A stretch of 64,000 nt of DNA from Reichenbachiella carrageenanivorans (GTDB lineage Bacteria; Bacteroidota; Bacteroidia; Cytophagales; Cyclobacteriaceae), in assembly GCF_025639805.1 (NCBI RefSeq), contig NZ_CP106735.1:2048001-2112000 (forward strand). Reading direction: 5' to 3'. Positions 17,954 to 27,833 of the stretch are shown here, in pieces (position 1 is the first letter of the stretch; the number at the start of each line of letters is the position of its first letter). The position numbers were made by a program, and so were the translations under genes. The notes beneath the pieces were generated by a model. That model searched no databases. It was not told where the DNA came from and saw nothing but the letters and a program-made list of their open reading frames with translations.

Positions 17954-18325
17954 ATGACGACTATACTAGTAGTAGACGATTCCAAGTTTCAAAGAGAAAC
18001 GATCAAGAATGTATTAGAAGAGGCAGGATATGAAGTAATAGGTGAAGCCGCTAATGGAGAAGATGCCATCAAGTTGGCGCTTATACTCAAGCCCGAGATC
18101 ATCACTTTAGATAATGTATTGCCCGATATGTTTGGTCTTGATGTGATGGACGAGCTCAACGACGTAGACTTTAAAGCCAAGGTTATCATGATCAGTGCTG
18201 TAGGTCAGGACATTGCCCAGCGCGAAGCCAAAGAAATAGGTATTTTAGAGTACATCGTGAAGCCATTTGAAAAGCAAGACCTGCTAGATAAAGTGCTCAA
18301 ATTGGCTACGATGGAGCGGTTTTAA
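17954..18325 (+). CDS. Single-domain CheY-like response regulator
   Basis: 123 residues from ATG 17954 (MTTILVVDDSKFQR). Upstream in-frame codons back to 17909 are not conserved in style and would spoil the compact domain. All receiver landmarks are present: acidic pair DD at 8-9, phospho-acceptor Asp53 (IITLDNVLPDM), Ser81 (VIMISAVGQ) and Lys103 (YIVKPFEK). It has no output domain, so it acts by protein contact, as CheY or Spo0F do. No kinase or chemotaxis gene is nearby. It is divergent from the LuxR-type gene, sharing a 225-bp region that has Fur-like palindromes. Confidence 0.9.
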   Translation: MTTILVVDDSKFQRETIKNVLEEAGYEVIGEAANGEDAIKLALILKPEIITLDNVLPDMFGLDVMDELNDVDFKAKVIMISAVGQDIAQREAKEIGILEYIVKPFEKQDLLDKVLKLATMERF

Positions 18326-18500
18326 TCTACATGATGCATTAGGACTTCGTGATGAGCGGTTAAAAAGCGATAAATCAGGAAGTTTTTCGAAGAAATCATA
18401 GCACCGCTATGGAGATGAGTAAAACGAAACGAAGTGTCTGATTTGAAATTGTTTAATCTCGGAATAGATTTCTTTAATGCATAAAGCAGGTTTAATCTAC
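18321..18500. repeat. Structured intergenic element bounded by TTTAATCTAC repeats
   Basis: The direct repeat TTTAATCTAC occurs at 18321-18330 (over the stop of the CheY-like gene) and 18491-18500. Inside, ATGCATTA (18334-18341) and its complement TAATGCAT (18475-18482) lie near the two ends, and a nested hairpin fills the centre: outer arms AAATCAG/CTGATTT (18372-18378/18438-18444) and inner CATAGC-ACC-GCTATG (18397-18411). No coding sequence is evident. It could be a short non-autonomous mobile or REP-like element, or a structured RNA. Confidence 0.45.
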
Positions 18501-18514
18501 GCTTTTTAGAAGGT

Positions 18515-18565
18515 AAAAAAATCCAGCAGCGCTTTGCTATGTAGAGCGCTGCTGGATTTTTTTTT
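18515..18565. terminator. Bidirectional intrinsic terminator
   Basis: A 13-bp perfect stem (ATCCAGCAGCGCT with AGCGCTGCTGGAT) closes an 11-nt loop and is flanked by A and T runs on both sides, so it terminates either strand. It sits directly after the stop of the minus-strand beta-helix gene and downstream of the CheY-like gene. Confidence 0.9.
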
Positions 18566-18566
18566 C

Positions 18567-20561
18567 TTACTGTACCAGTATTCTATTGGTCAGTTGGTGG
18601 TCTCCATGTGCGAGGAGAAGCACATACATACCCGCTTTTATATGCTCAGGTAGTCTAAACTGCTCTTTATTCGTAGTGATTTTCTTTTGATACATGAGCT
18701 GCCCAGAAGTAGAGAGTAGTTGTAGCTCCCCATTTTGATAGATGTCTGGTATTTCTACTGTGAGTTCTTTTTGGATAACAGGGTTTGGGTATACGGTAAA
18801 TTTGCTGGTGCTTTCCATAGTTTCTTTGTTCATTTCTAGCGTTCTGGAGCCAGCTACTGTTCCCCAGGTGAAAGTTTCCCATTGCTGAACCGAAGTACCT
18901 TTGGCTTTCAGAGGTGCGTTGGTCTCGTTGAGTTGTGCCCATACATACATACCATTGATATTTGCCTTTAGTGCTACTTTGTTATTCCCTATATCTTCCC
19001 ATGAGAATCTCGCCCAAGTACCGATCGAAGCTGCCGTGGCTTGCAGAGGGGCATTGGTCACATTTATTGTTGCACTTAGATATTTACCATTCGAATTGGC
19101 TTTGAGAGCAATTAGCCCGTAGCCAGCATCTTCTACTACAAACTCTTGCGCATTGCCTACACTAGCACTATTGGCATGCACTGGATTATTAGTGATGTTT
19201 TGTTCTGCGGTTACGTAATACCCATTTGTTGCTTGTAGCCAGATTGTGCTTCCTGTCGGTGCTACACTACTGCTACTGCTTTGATATTCATAGGCACCTA
19301 TATCTACTTGGCCTACCCTGCTGTTGCCATCATAATCTAGGCTGGGCGCTTGAGTAGCAGTGCCTGTATTTATGGCTGGTGAGCCAGATTGCAATTTAAA
19401 ATCGGCTATTCCAGCGTTTGCAAATAATGGATTGAGGCTAAACAAGTTGTTGGAAGTCGTTCCAGATCCGTTGGTTCTAGAATAGTTGTTGTTGCTATTG
19501 TTGTAGCTGATGTTATTGCGAACGGTGAGGTTGGTAGCTCCAGTGAAATTGATAAGTATCCCATATCTACCATTGTTGTAGATCGTGTTGTTGGTCAGAT
19601 GGCAATTGTAAACTAATCCAGTGCCTACAGGGTGTTTGTAGTACATCATGCCGTCTTCCGTGTTTTCATAAAAAAGGTTGTTGTACACGTTTATGTTGTA
19701 TACGTCACCACTTCCTTCTGTCATGATCGCCATGCCTGCCCCTACGCAGTTGGTTACTTTATTATTGTACACGTTTATATCGCGCACGGATGGTGCAGCG
19801 AAGCCGAGCGTACCACCTCCATCTAGGTAGATGCCACGTCTGGTAAGGCCATGGATATAATTATCGTGGACACTACCATTTCTTACGCCAGCTTTCAGAT
19901 CTATTCCTTCTCCACCATTGATCGGGTCTCCTCCATTGAATACTTCATTGCCGGCGATTTCAAAGTCTACCACTCCATTGGCTAGTGTTATGCACTCATT
20001 CCAGCCACCATTACATGCTTTTTCTACTTTATTGTCTAGAATTTTAAGGTTGTAGATGTTGTTGTAATCCCCAGGGTCTGAGCCGAAAGGTACACCCCAT
20101 GCGATTATTCCAGAGGAAAAAGTATTGTATGTATGATTGTTGGAAATTTGGATACCTTCACACGGCCCTTCAATATTAAACCCGTTATGTCCGTTTTGTA
20201 CTTTCATGCCAGATATTCGAACGTAATTTTTCCTAACAAGCTTAAATGCAGCATTATTCAAGATCACTTGATGTTCGTCTCCAGGGAAGGCGTCGAAGGT
20301 GAGCCAATTGCTAGACGTACCGCTATTGGCAATGACTACGTTGTTGTAATAAGTGCCTTTTTTGATGTAGACATGGTCTCCTGCTCCAGCTACAGCCGCA
20401 GCTTTCTGGATGGTCTTCCAAGGAGTATTGAGGCTTCCATTGTTGCTGTCGTTGCCTGTAGTAGCTACATAGTAGTTGGTCGCTAAGCCTTGATGGACTC
20501 CTGCCATCAAGGCTATGGCTAGAAGGAGTCCCAATCGTTTTTTTGTAAAATTTTTCATCAT
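18567..20561 (-). CDS. Secreted right-handed beta-helix protein with beta-trefoil and T9SS sorting domain
   Basis: 664 residues. Signal peptide (MMKNFTKKRLGLLLAIALMAGVHQGLA), then YYVATTGNDSNNGSLNTPWKTIQKA and VYIKKGTY, the start of a DUF1565/pectate-lyase-like parallel beta-helix (~30-425) with many Asn-rich coils. Residues ~440-570 contain three ~45-residue repeats, each with a (G)KYL/GYY-type strand and TNAPL-type turn, resembling a fascin-like beta-trefoil carbohydrate-binding module. The C-terminal ~75 residues (VYPNP..., then SGQLMYQKKI, GMYVLLLAHGD) are a type A T9SS sorting domain, so it is secreted or surface bound. It is divergent from the HTCS gene of the PUL and is a candidate polysaccharide lyase, hydrolase or epimerase; no specific family residue could be pinned down. 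Confidence 0.8.
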   Translation of the reverse strand: MMKNFTKKRLGLLLAIALMAGVHQGLATNYYVATTGNDSNNGSLNTPWKTIQKAAAVAGAGDHVYIKKGTYYNNVVIANSGTSSNWLTFDAFPGDEHQVILNNAAFKLVRKNYVRISGMKVQNGHNGFNIEGPCEGIQISNNHTYNTFSSGIIAWGVPFGSDPGDYNNIYNLKILDNKVEKACNGGWNECITLANGVVDFEIAGNEVFNGGDPINGGEGIDLKAGVRNGSVHDNYIHGLTRRGIYLDGGGTLGFAAPSVRDINVYNNKVTNCVGAGMAIMTEGSGDVYNINVYNNLFYENTEDGMMYYKHPVGTGLVYNCHLTNNTIYNNGRYGILINFTGATNLTVRNNISYNNSNNNYSRTNGSGTTSNNLFSLNPLFANAGIADFKLQSGSPAINTGTATQAPSLDYDGNSRVGQVDIGAYEYQSSSSSVAPTGSTIWLQATNGYYVTAEQNITNNPVHANSASVGNAQEFVVEDAGYGLIALKANSNGKYLSATINVTNAPLQATAASIGTWARFSWEDIGNNKVALKANINGMYVWAQLNETNAPLKAKGTSVQQWETFTWGTVAGSRTLEMNKETMESTSKFTVYPNPVIQKELTVEIPDIYQNGELQLLSTSGQLMYQKKITTNKEQFRLPEHIKAGMYVLLLAHGDHQLTNRILVQ

Positions 20562-20828
20562 GTTTTGTTTTTGTTTTGTTTCAATTTTATGAATCTAATA
20601 TCTTGATTAGCCTTTTGAAAGGTGTGGTTGCCAGTATATTAGATGTACTTATGGATAATTGCTTGGAAGGGGTTTTTGCTCCAAAATGGCCAGATATGGC
20701 GCTTATACCACAGTAAAAGGCAGTATTTCAAAATATGAACCATGTATGCTGTAGTTATAAAAATGTATCTGCCAGTTCACGGTATAGTCTTTCAGGGGAG
20801 GAGTACTCGGATATAGTAAATGTTTTAA

Positions 20829-20836
20829 TAGATTTG
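20829..20836 (+). promoter_or_regulatory. Candidate -7 box for the HTCS gene
   Basis: TAGATTTG matches the Bacteroidota TAnnTTTG consensus 20 bp before the GTG start. No convincing -33 TTTG was found at the right distance, so this is weak. The rest of the 295-bp divergent region (20562-20856) shows no gene; it has T/G-rich runs next to the beta-helix gene start. Confidence 0.3.
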
Positions 20837-20856
20837 ATTTAGTACATTTAGATATA

Positions 20857-23800
20857 GTGAAGAGAAATAGGTCATACTTATATAGCATGCTTAGGATACT
20901 AGGAGCAGTATTTTTTTGGTTGGGGAATAACCCGTCCATAGCTGCAGATCGCCCCCTAGAGTATGCACAAAAGCTGACCATATCAGACGGTCTGGCTCAC
21001 AATGGAGTGACCTCTATGCTTGAGGATTCGAAAGGCTATCTATGGATAGGCACTTATGATGGACTCAATCGCTACGATGGATATAATTTTGAAGTGTATA
21101 AAAATACACTTGAGCACCATCAGTTGCTGAGCAATCGAGTGCGAACCATTACAGAGGATAAAAATGGGAATATCTGGATTGGAACAGATGATGGGATTTC
21201 GCTCTACAATTATTCCGAAGAGCGGTTCAGTGATTTGTATTCTTATTTGGATTTGGCTCATAGTATGCATGGGCCAATAGTCCGAAAAATCCTCATGGAT
21301 GAAGAAAACGGATACATGATCTGTGCCATGGAGGATGGAGAGGTCTTAATTTTTAATGACGACGATTATTCTTTTAAGCAGGCTTTTGCTTTGCCAAGCG
21401 AAATGACCGAACAGATGGTGCATTTTTATGATGTCATCAAACTAGATAAGCAAAATTACCTCCTAGCATCGTCTATAGGGATCGTTCGTTTTAATCTGAA
21501 ACAAGGGAAATTTTATAGTATAATACCAGAAGACGTTATCCAAGCCAATTCTATTACTATCATTGGAGAAAACCATTTTTTAGTAACACAGAACGCTGGA
21601 TTTGTAATACTCAAAATAGATCGAAGTACTACAGATTATGGGATGACAGTGGAGTCGAAGCAAATGACTCAATTTCATTTTAACAGTGCCATGCTCGATG
21701 ATTTGGGCCATGTATGGCTCGGCACGGTCAATGCAGGCGTGATACAGATCCGAGGGGTCGAAGCACTCATCAACCAAACACCATGGATGACCTATCGCTA
21801 TAATGAAGACGATGGATTGCTACGTGTAGGCTGTATTGTGTCATCTACCTTAGGGAGTTCTTGGGTGGGGTCGTTCAATAAGGGGCTATTTCGATTCGAT
21901 ATCAATGAAAATCCATTCAAATCATACAATACCAGAATGAATTTTCCGAATGGCTTCAAAACCAATGAAATACTACATATGCGCGCCTTCGGTAGAAACA
22001 AGATATATGTAACGGCCAACCGAGGTGGGTTGGCTTTGTTCAATACGGACGAGCAGGTATTTGAACCTTTACCCTTTCAAATGCCAATAAATTCATCAGA
22101 TCGGGTAGGGGGTGTATTTGTGGGAGTGGACAAAGACATATGGATAAAGGCTGGAAGCTCTCCAGGTGTTTTAAGAGTTCGTCAAGGGCAATCCATCACG
22201 GAGACTGTCAGGTTTGAAGGCCTGCCTCAGTTTGATAAGGTAAGACCAGTCAATTGGGCCAATGACAAATTGGGAAATCTTTGGATTGCCAGCAATGAGG
22301 ATGTATATCTAGTAGCCATCGATGCAAATGGAGAAACTACAGGTGTAGCCTCTTTAAATAGTCACCCCTTTTTCAAAAACAAACCCATAAAACTGGCGAG
22401 GGTTATCTATCAAGATCCGATGTATCCATATATCTGGATTGGGACAGATGCAGATGGACTTTTTCGAATAGAATTTGAAAAAAATCAACCGCTTCAGGAA
22501 ATGAAAGTGATGAGTTTTCAGAGCGACAAGACCAACCCATATGCTATTTCGAGTGATTTTGTTTCCAGTATTATCCGTTTGCCCAATGGCGAACTGTGGA
22601 TAGGAACCGAACGAGGAGGCATCTGCAAAGTGCTGGATAGCGACAAAGAACCTAAATTTATTGTCTTTTCTGAAAAACATGGACTGTCCAATAATGTAGT
22701 AAAGAGCATTCAATACGATGATGAGTACAATCTATGGATTTCTACTAATATTGGCCTCAATAAATTCAATACCAAGACAAATGTCTTTCGCAAATTTAGC
22801 TTGGTCGACGGACTACCATTCGAAGATTTCACCTACCCTTCTGTCCAGTTAGACAATGGTTATTTTGTGTTTTCTGGAATGGAGGGGCTTTGTTATTTCA
22901 AGCCACAAGACATCAACGATAGTGAGGCGCTACCCAAGTTGGAGTTTGGAAACTTCAAGGTTTTCAATGACTTGGTGCAGCCAGGTGATTCTCTTCATGG
23001 TCGGGTCTTATTAGATCAGCGGATTAATAAAGTAGACCAAATTTCTTTGTATCACAACGAAAATGTGTTTTCGCTTGAGCTGAAATCACTGCATTATTCC
23101 AAGCCTGACAATTACTTTCTAAAATATCAGCTATATCCCGTCAACAACGACTGGGTCGAAGTGCCTTCGAGTCAGCGGACGGTCTATTACAACGGGCTCG
23201 TGCCAGGGAAGTATGAGCTTCGTGTCATGGCGTCCAATTCTCTCAACCAGTGGACGCAGCCACGTGTCTTGAAGATTGTCATAGACCCCCCCTTTTGGAA
23301 AACCAACTGGGCCTACTTCGGCTATGTACTTTTGGTTGCCTTGCTTATTGGGGTCATTATGAAGGTACTGCTTAGAATCAATTCACTAAGGCACAATTTG
23401 CAAATTGAAAAACTGGAAAAGCAACAAGTGAAGGAGTTAAATTCCTCTCGTTTGGAATTGTTTATGAATATATCTCATGAATTCAGGACACCACTCACCT
23501 TAGTGTCAGGTCTGATTTCGAGATTGGCCAATATGTTCAAATCCAACAAAGACGTGACGCACCATTTAGATTTGGTCCAGCGACAGTCCAAAAAGATGTT
23601 TCAGCTGATAGAGCAGGTTCATGATTATCAGAAAGCTCAGCAGAGTTTATTAAAACTCAATATGGCAGGTTTTGACGTGATCGATTTTATAGATGATATC
23701 AAAAAAGACTTTGAGTATCTCGCTTTGAGTAGTGGCAAACACTGGCAGGTGAAAGGCGACGCCCAGTCTCTCTATATGATGGGCGATAGAAAAAAACTGG

Positions 23801-25023
23801 AAATCGTACTCAACAACCTGATTAGCAATGCATTCAAATTTACCGAGGAGGGAGACTATATCACTTTAGCGTTTGCACACAAAGACGATGAGATCACCTT
23901 GTCGGTCACAGATACAGGCAGAGGGATCGATGATGTAGACTTGCCTAATCTCTTCAAGCGTTTTTATAGATCATGGAAAGAAAACACGTACTCTGTAGGT
24001 TCAGGAATTGGGCTTGAGTTTTCCAAAATGCTTGTAGAACTACACTATGGGACGATTGTAGTAGAGAGTGAATTAGGAGAGGGATCCAAATTTATAGTGA
24101 CCATACCTACCAAAGTCAGCGAAACCAATATCTATGACCAAGGCAAAATCACAGATATATTAAATACTGAAAGTGAAATAGAAGAAGTAGAGTTGGGGGC
24201 AGATGACCTTATGGCTACCGAAATCCCCGTAGATGAAAATCTGAAGGCACTCCATGTGTTTGTGGTAGAAGACAATGCCGACTTGCGAGAGTTTATTTCA
24301 GAAGTCCTGTCTGGTCATTTTCAAGTCTCCGCTTTTCATCACGGCATGCAGTGCCTCGATCAGATGGAAGAAGAATGGCCTGATCTCATTGTGAGTGATA
24401 TTCTCATGCCCGAAATGAACGGACTCGAACTGTGCCAAAAGGTCAAATCTGATATACGAACCAGTCACATTCCGATCATATTACTTACCTCACGGTCTAC
24501 CATTCAGGACAGGATCGTAGGATTAGAAGTGGGTGCAGATGCTTATATCAACAAACCGTTTGATGTAAAGCACTTGATCGTGCGAGCACAGACGCTCTTG
24601 AGGAATAGACAGCAGCTCAGAGAACGGTTTCAGAATGAACTACCACTCGTATTGCAAAAGACCGATAATGGCCAAAATGACCATGCCTTTTTGGAAAAGC
24701 TCTACGAGTTGATGGCCGAAAATCTAGATAATCAGGACGTAGATATCAATCTGTTTGCCAAAGAACTGTATCTAAACAGGACTCATTTTTACCAAAAAGT
24801 AAAAGCGTTGACCAACCAAACTCCTTTTGAGCTATTGAAAAACTACCGTTTGAAAAGAGCCGCTGAATTGCTTATGCAAAAGGATGCGAGAGTCAACGAA
24901 GTCTACATGATGACAGGGTTTAAAAGCCGCACACACTTCGCCAAGTTATTCAAAGAGAAGTATCACGCTACCCCGGGCAAATATGCCGAAGAGTCGCTCG
25001 ACAAGCTCAAGTCGAACGACTGA
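20857..25023 (+). CDS. Hybrid two-component system sensor-regulator (HTCS)
   Basis: 1388 residues, normal for an HTCS. Start GTG (KRNRSYLYSMLRILGAVFFWLG), with ATG at 20887 as alternative. Order: signal peptide; about 14 beta-propeller repeats of Reg_prop type (GYLWIGTYDGLNRYDGYNF, GNIWIGTDDGISLYN) to ~residue 720; Y_Y_Y domain (PDNYFLKYQLYPVNNDWVEV); membrane segment ~815-835 (AYFGYVLLVALLIGVIMKVLL); histidine kinase with H-box NISHEFRTPL (His874) and G boxes (VTDTGRGI, GSGIGLEFSKML); receiver with Asp1181 (IVSDILMPEMNG) and KPF; C-terminal AraC HTH (NRTHFYQKVKALTNQTPFELLKNYRLKRAAELL). It senses a periplasmic oligosaccharide and should activate the downstream PUL; it is the only regulator inside the locus. 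Confidence 0.95.
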   Translation: MKRNRSYLYSMLRILGAVFFWLGNNPSIAADRPLEYAQKLTISDGLAHNGVTSMLEDSKGYLWIGTYDGLNRYDGYNFEVYKNTLEHHQLLSNRVRTITEDKNGNIWIGTDDGISLYNYSEERFSDLYSYLDLAHSMHGPIVRKILMDEENGYMICAMEDGEVLIFNDDDYSFKQAFALPSEMTEQMVHFYDVIKLDKQNYLLASSIGIVRFNLKQGKFYSIIPEDVIQANSITIIGENHFLVTQNAGFVILKIDRSTTDYGMTVESKQMTQFHFNSAMLDDLGHVWLGTVNAGVIQIRGVEALINQTPWMTYRYNEDDGLLRVGCIVSSTLGSSWVGSFNKGLFRFDINENPFKSYNTRMNFPNGFKTNEILHMRAFGRNKIYVTANRGGLALFNTDEQVFEPLPFQMPINSSDRVGGVFVGVDKDIWIKAGSSPGVLRVRQGQSITETVRFEGLPQFDKVRPVNWANDKLGNLWIASNEDVYLVAIDANGETTGVASLNSHPFFKNKPIKLARVIYQDPMYPYIWIGTDADGLFRIEFEKNQPLQEMKVMSFQSDKTNPYAISSDFVSSIIRLPNGELWIGTERGGICKVLDSDKEPKFIVFSEKHGLSNNVVKSIQYDDEYNLWISTNIGLNKFNTKTNVFRKFSLVDGLPFEDFTYPSVQLDNGYFVFSGMEGLCYFKPQDINDSEALPKLEFGNFKVFNDLVQPGDSLHGRVLLDQRINKVDQISLYHNENVFSLELKSLHYSKPDNYFLKYQLYPVNNDWVEVPSSQRTVYYNGLVPGKYELRVMASNSLNQWTQPRVLKIVIDPPFWKTNWAYFGYVLLVALLIGVIMKVLLRINSLRHNLQIEKLEKQQVKELNSSRLELFMNISHEFRTPLTLVSGLISRLANMFKSNKDVTHHLDLVQRQSKKMFQLIEQVHDYQKAQQSLLKLNMAGFDVIDFIDDIKKDFEYLALSSGKHWQVKGDAQSLYMMGDRKKLEIVLNNLISNAFKFTEEGDYITLAFAHKDDEITLSVTDTGRGIDDVDLPNLFKRFYRSWKENTYSVGSGIGLEFSKMLVELHYGTIVVESELGEGSKFIVTIPTKVSETNIYDQGKITDILNTESEIEEVELGADDLMATEIPVDENLKALHVFVVEDNADLREFISEVLSGHFQVSAFHHGMQCLDQMEEEWPDLIVSDILMPEMNGLELCQKVKSDIRTSHIPIILLTSRSTIQDRIVGLEVGADAYINKPFDVKHLIVRAQTLLRNRQQLRERFQNELPLVLQKTDNGQNDHAFLEKLYELMAENLDNQDVDINLFAKELYLNRTHFYQKVKALTNQTPFELLKNYRLKRAAELLMQKDARVNEVYMMTGFKSRTHFAKLFKEKYHATPGKYAEESLDKLKSND

Positions 25024-25115
25024 TCAAGTCTAACACGTTTAATTTTTTGTTTAAGGCAGTTTTTAAAAAGAAAAATTAAGGTTTCAATAGGCTTGAAATT
25101 TGACTTTAAACGGCA

Positions 25116-25148
25116 TTTTCTGTAGAAATATACTCATATGTACATTTG
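25116..25148 (+). promoter_or_regulatory. Candidate PUL promoter
   Basis: TACATTTG at 25141-25148 matches TAnnTTTG exactly, with a T-rich TTTTCTG stretch about 20 bp upstream as a possible -33. It would give an ~80-nt leader for the GH42-like gene. The HTCS binding site is not identifiable by eye. Confidence 0.35.
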
Positions 25149-25232
25149 AAAAACGGATAAAGACAAGCCTTGATTTGTAATGATGCTTATTTGAGCTAAG
25201 GAAATTCTTCTAGTTATTAAATTTGATATGAT

Positions 25233-27806
25233 ATGAAATCACACTACTGTCTTTTTGGATTTGGTTCAACCAAGTTCTATTTGTTTATCTGTTTGCTTAT
25301 GGGAGTCGGCCAGCTTCAAGCACAAACCTTAGAGGACCAGGCCAAACAAAAAATAACCGAATTAGAAACGCTTATCACCGCAGCCGAAAAAGAAGGAGTA
25401 GATGCTACCCCAGAGAAAATCACGGTACGTACTGCGGAGGTTTTTCTAAAATATGCCAACTGGGATGAGGCAAACAAGGCTACTAATGTAGACTACTTTA
25501 AACTCGTGCCGATATATGCAGATACGGCTACACAAGCGGCGGAATTTTTGCCAGACTACGAACGACGAGAGGTCATTAAAATGCTGGACGAGGGCATAGC
25601 TTACCTCACGAAATTGATAGCAGGAGAAGTATTTCGAAAGCCAGGACATCAATTTGATTGGTCTACAGCTACGCATCAAGGCGACCAGATTGTAGCGGAT
25701 GGTAGACCCGTATTTTTGTCTGATTATACTTGGAAACCCGCCACAGACGAATTGACAGAATATCACGGCAACGAAGACGGGTTTTATATTTCTCCTTCTC
25801 ATGTTTCTAACCAAGAAGGTGATCTCAATGCTTGGATGCTCAATGATTTGGCAGCTAAAGAATCAGGCACATTAGGGTTTATTTTTATCAACAATAAAGG
25901 AGTGAAACAATGGGCAGAAGATGCTTATGGGCCAGATTTTATCATGCGCGAAGAGACTTACACTGGATATGATATAGACAATCCAGGCGCTAGAGAAATG
26001 ATGGGCAAGCTATTGGAAGGTGTAGTTCCTACCATGGATGGTAAAAAATACAGCGAGTTGGGATACATGCTTTGTAATGAGCCCCATTTTTATACCAACA
26101 AGTCAGGAGAAAAAAACACTTGGGCGAGTGGGCCAGTTTCCGAATATAGTAAAGACAAGTTTAGAATTTGGCTCGAAGGAGTACATGGCACTATAGCAAC
26201 GCTTAATACCCTTTGGGGCACTAGTTTCGGTAGTTTCGATGAGGTGACTATAGACATCCCAATAGACCTATCATTGCGAGGTACACCTATGTGGTACGAT
26301 TGGGCTACATTCAATAATTATCGCGTGACCGAATGGTACAAGTGGTTGAAGTCAGAAATCAGAAAATATGACGCAGATGCCAAAGTGCACCTCAAAATCA
26401 TGCCTAACCTGTGGACAGAAAATGAAAGAAACCATGGCATAGATATGGAAGCGCTTACCGAAATGAGTGAAATCATAGGCAATGACGCAGGTGCCGCATA
26501 CAAAAGGATGTGGGGACACGGAGAGTGGGAAGAATATTACCAGTTCGAGTGGAGAGAGATGTGCATGGGACATGATTTTTATAAATCAGTAGGGCCCAAT
26601 AAAATCATGTACAACACCGAAGCGCACTTTTTGTCTACAGTCGTATCTAGAGATATGAATCAAGACCCAAGGTATGCACGCGCCACCTATTGGATGGCTC
26701 ATACCCAAGGCCTGACGGCAAGCCAAACTTGGTATTGGGCTAGACAGGAGGATGGATCTATTAGAAATGAATCTGGCAATGGCTACGCAGGATCCAATAA
26801 TCAGCAACCACGAATTGTAAATGAAGTGGCCAAGACGATGTACGATATCAACGCCTATGCAGAAGAGGTTTTGGCCATGCAGCGTCAGCGCAAGCCTATC
26901 AGAATATTTTATTCAGAGTCGTCGGCGTTCAATAAGTCCGCGCACATGGACGACGTATTTGAACTTTACGAAGATCTCAATTTCGAAGGAGTACCATTAG
27001 GCTTTGCGACCAAAAATATCATCGAATCTCAAGATAAATCACTTTGGGATGTGATCTTGGTGCATAAGACCGAATACGTTACCGAAGCCGAATTGGCAGC
27101 ACTTCAGAGTTACCTCAATGCAGGAGGAACGGTGATCGTAGATGCGGGGAGTCTCAAGAAAAACCAGTACGGCCAAGCACTAAGCACTAGCCTGTCTGGA
27201 GGCAATCTCATGACAGCAGGTAGCAGTGAAGATATGGCACAGAAGGCCATGACCTTGATCGAAAGCAAAGGAAATACCCCGGGAGTTACGCTTACCGAAA
27301 CTAGCACCGCAGGATTCAAAGGATGTATTTGGAAATGTGTGAAAAATGCTGACGGCAACCAAGTAGTCTCTATCGTCAATGTAGGCAAGGTAGATGCTAA
27401 AGTTAACCTAGCACTCAATGGCGCAACCCAAGGTACCGCGATCAAAGATCTGTTCAAAGGCATTGATATTCCTAATAATCAGGTACTGGAACCCTACGAT
27501 ATGCTATTTGTAGAAGTGAGGGACGAGAAAACCAAAGAAGTGTTAGAGGTAAAAAAAAAAGATAAGAAGGAAGCCGTGATTTTCCCTAATCCCACAAAAG
27601 GAGACGTGAATATTCGATTTTCTAAAATGGAAGAAAACGTAGAAGTCACCATTTTTGATATTTTGGGTAGGCCTGTTTCTACGCAGCAGTACAGTCAGGT
27701 GATGGAGGTCTCTGCGAAAATCGGAGAAAACCATCCTGCAGGCACCTATGTGCTACGCATTCAGGGCGACAATTTCAAACAAAGTCAATTGCTCATCAAA
27801 GAGTAA
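25233..27806 (+). CDS. GH42-like clan GH-A glycoside hydrolase with T9SS sorting domain
   Basis: 857 residues. Signal peptide to ~residue 31 (FICLLMGVGQLQAQ). Residues ~140-550 form a clan-A barrel: LGFIFINNKGVKQWAEDAYG, acid/base candidate Glu283 in YMLCNEPHFY, nucleophile candidate Glu463 in IMYNTEAHFLS, and SQTWYWARQEDGS. Residues ~575-690 resemble the trimerisation domain of GH42 beta-galactosidases (RIFYSESSAF, WDVILVHKTEYVTEAELAALQSYLNAGGTVIVDAGS). The C-terminus is a type A T9SS sorting domain (VIFPNPTKGDVNIRF, GTYVLRIQGDNF). Known relatives (GH42, GH50, GH165, GH167) act on beta-galactosides of algal galactans; the exact family cannot be set by eye. It is the first gene after the HTCS, so probably export to the medium or surface for first-line attack. 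Confidence 0.75.
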   Translation: MKSHYCLFGFGSTKFYLFICLLMGVGQLQAQTLEDQAKQKITELETLITAAEKEGVDATPEKITVRTAEVFLKYANWDEANKATNVDYFKLVPIYADTATQAAEFLPDYERREVIKMLDEGIAYLTKLIAGEVFRKPGHQFDWSTATHQGDQIVADGRPVFLSDYTWKPATDELTEYHGNEDGFYISPSHVSNQEGDLNAWMLNDLAAKESGTLGFIFINNKGVKQWAEDAYGPDFIMREETYTGYDIDNPGAREMMGKLLEGVVPTMDGKKYSELGYMLCNEPHFYTNKSGEKNTWASGPVSEYSKDKFRIWLEGVHGTIATLNTLWGTSFGSFDEVTIDIPIDLSLRGTPMWYDWATFNNYRVTEWYKWLKSEIRKYDADAKVHLKIMPNLWTENERNHGIDMEALTEMSEIIGNDAGAAYKRMWGHGEWEEYYQFEWREMCMGHDFYKSVGPNKIMYNTEAHFLSTVVSRDMNQDPRYARATYWMAHTQGLTASQTWYWARQEDGSIRNESGNGYAGSNNQQPRIVNEVAKTMYDINAYAEEVLAMQRQRKPIRIFYSESSAFNKSAHMDDVFELYEDLNFEGVPLGFATKNIIESQDKSLWDVILVHKTEYVTEAELAALQSYLNAGGTVIVDAGSLKKNQYGQALSTSLSGGNLMTAGSSEDMAQKAMTLIESKGNTPGVTLTETSTAGFKGCIWKCVKNADGNQVVSIVNVGKVDAKVNLALNGATQGTAIKDLFKGIDIPNNQVLEPYDMLFVEVRDEKTKEVLEVKKKDKKEAVIFPNPTKGDVNIRFSKMEENVEVTIFDILGRPVSTQQYSQVMEVSAKIGENHPAGTYVLRIQGDNFKQSQLLIKE

Positions 27807-27833
27807 TTGACTTTGTGTAAAGAAAGTGGAGAG

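Noticed and set aside
19440..19800. Asn/Thr-rich short repeats in the beta-helix gene considered as tandem DNA repeats
   Set aside because: They are degenerate at DNA level and are explained by beta-helix coils in the protein.
20562..20856. Possible small gene or riboswitch in the divergent region before the HTCS
   Set aside because: No conserved RNA motif or convincing frame was seen; treated as promoter region.
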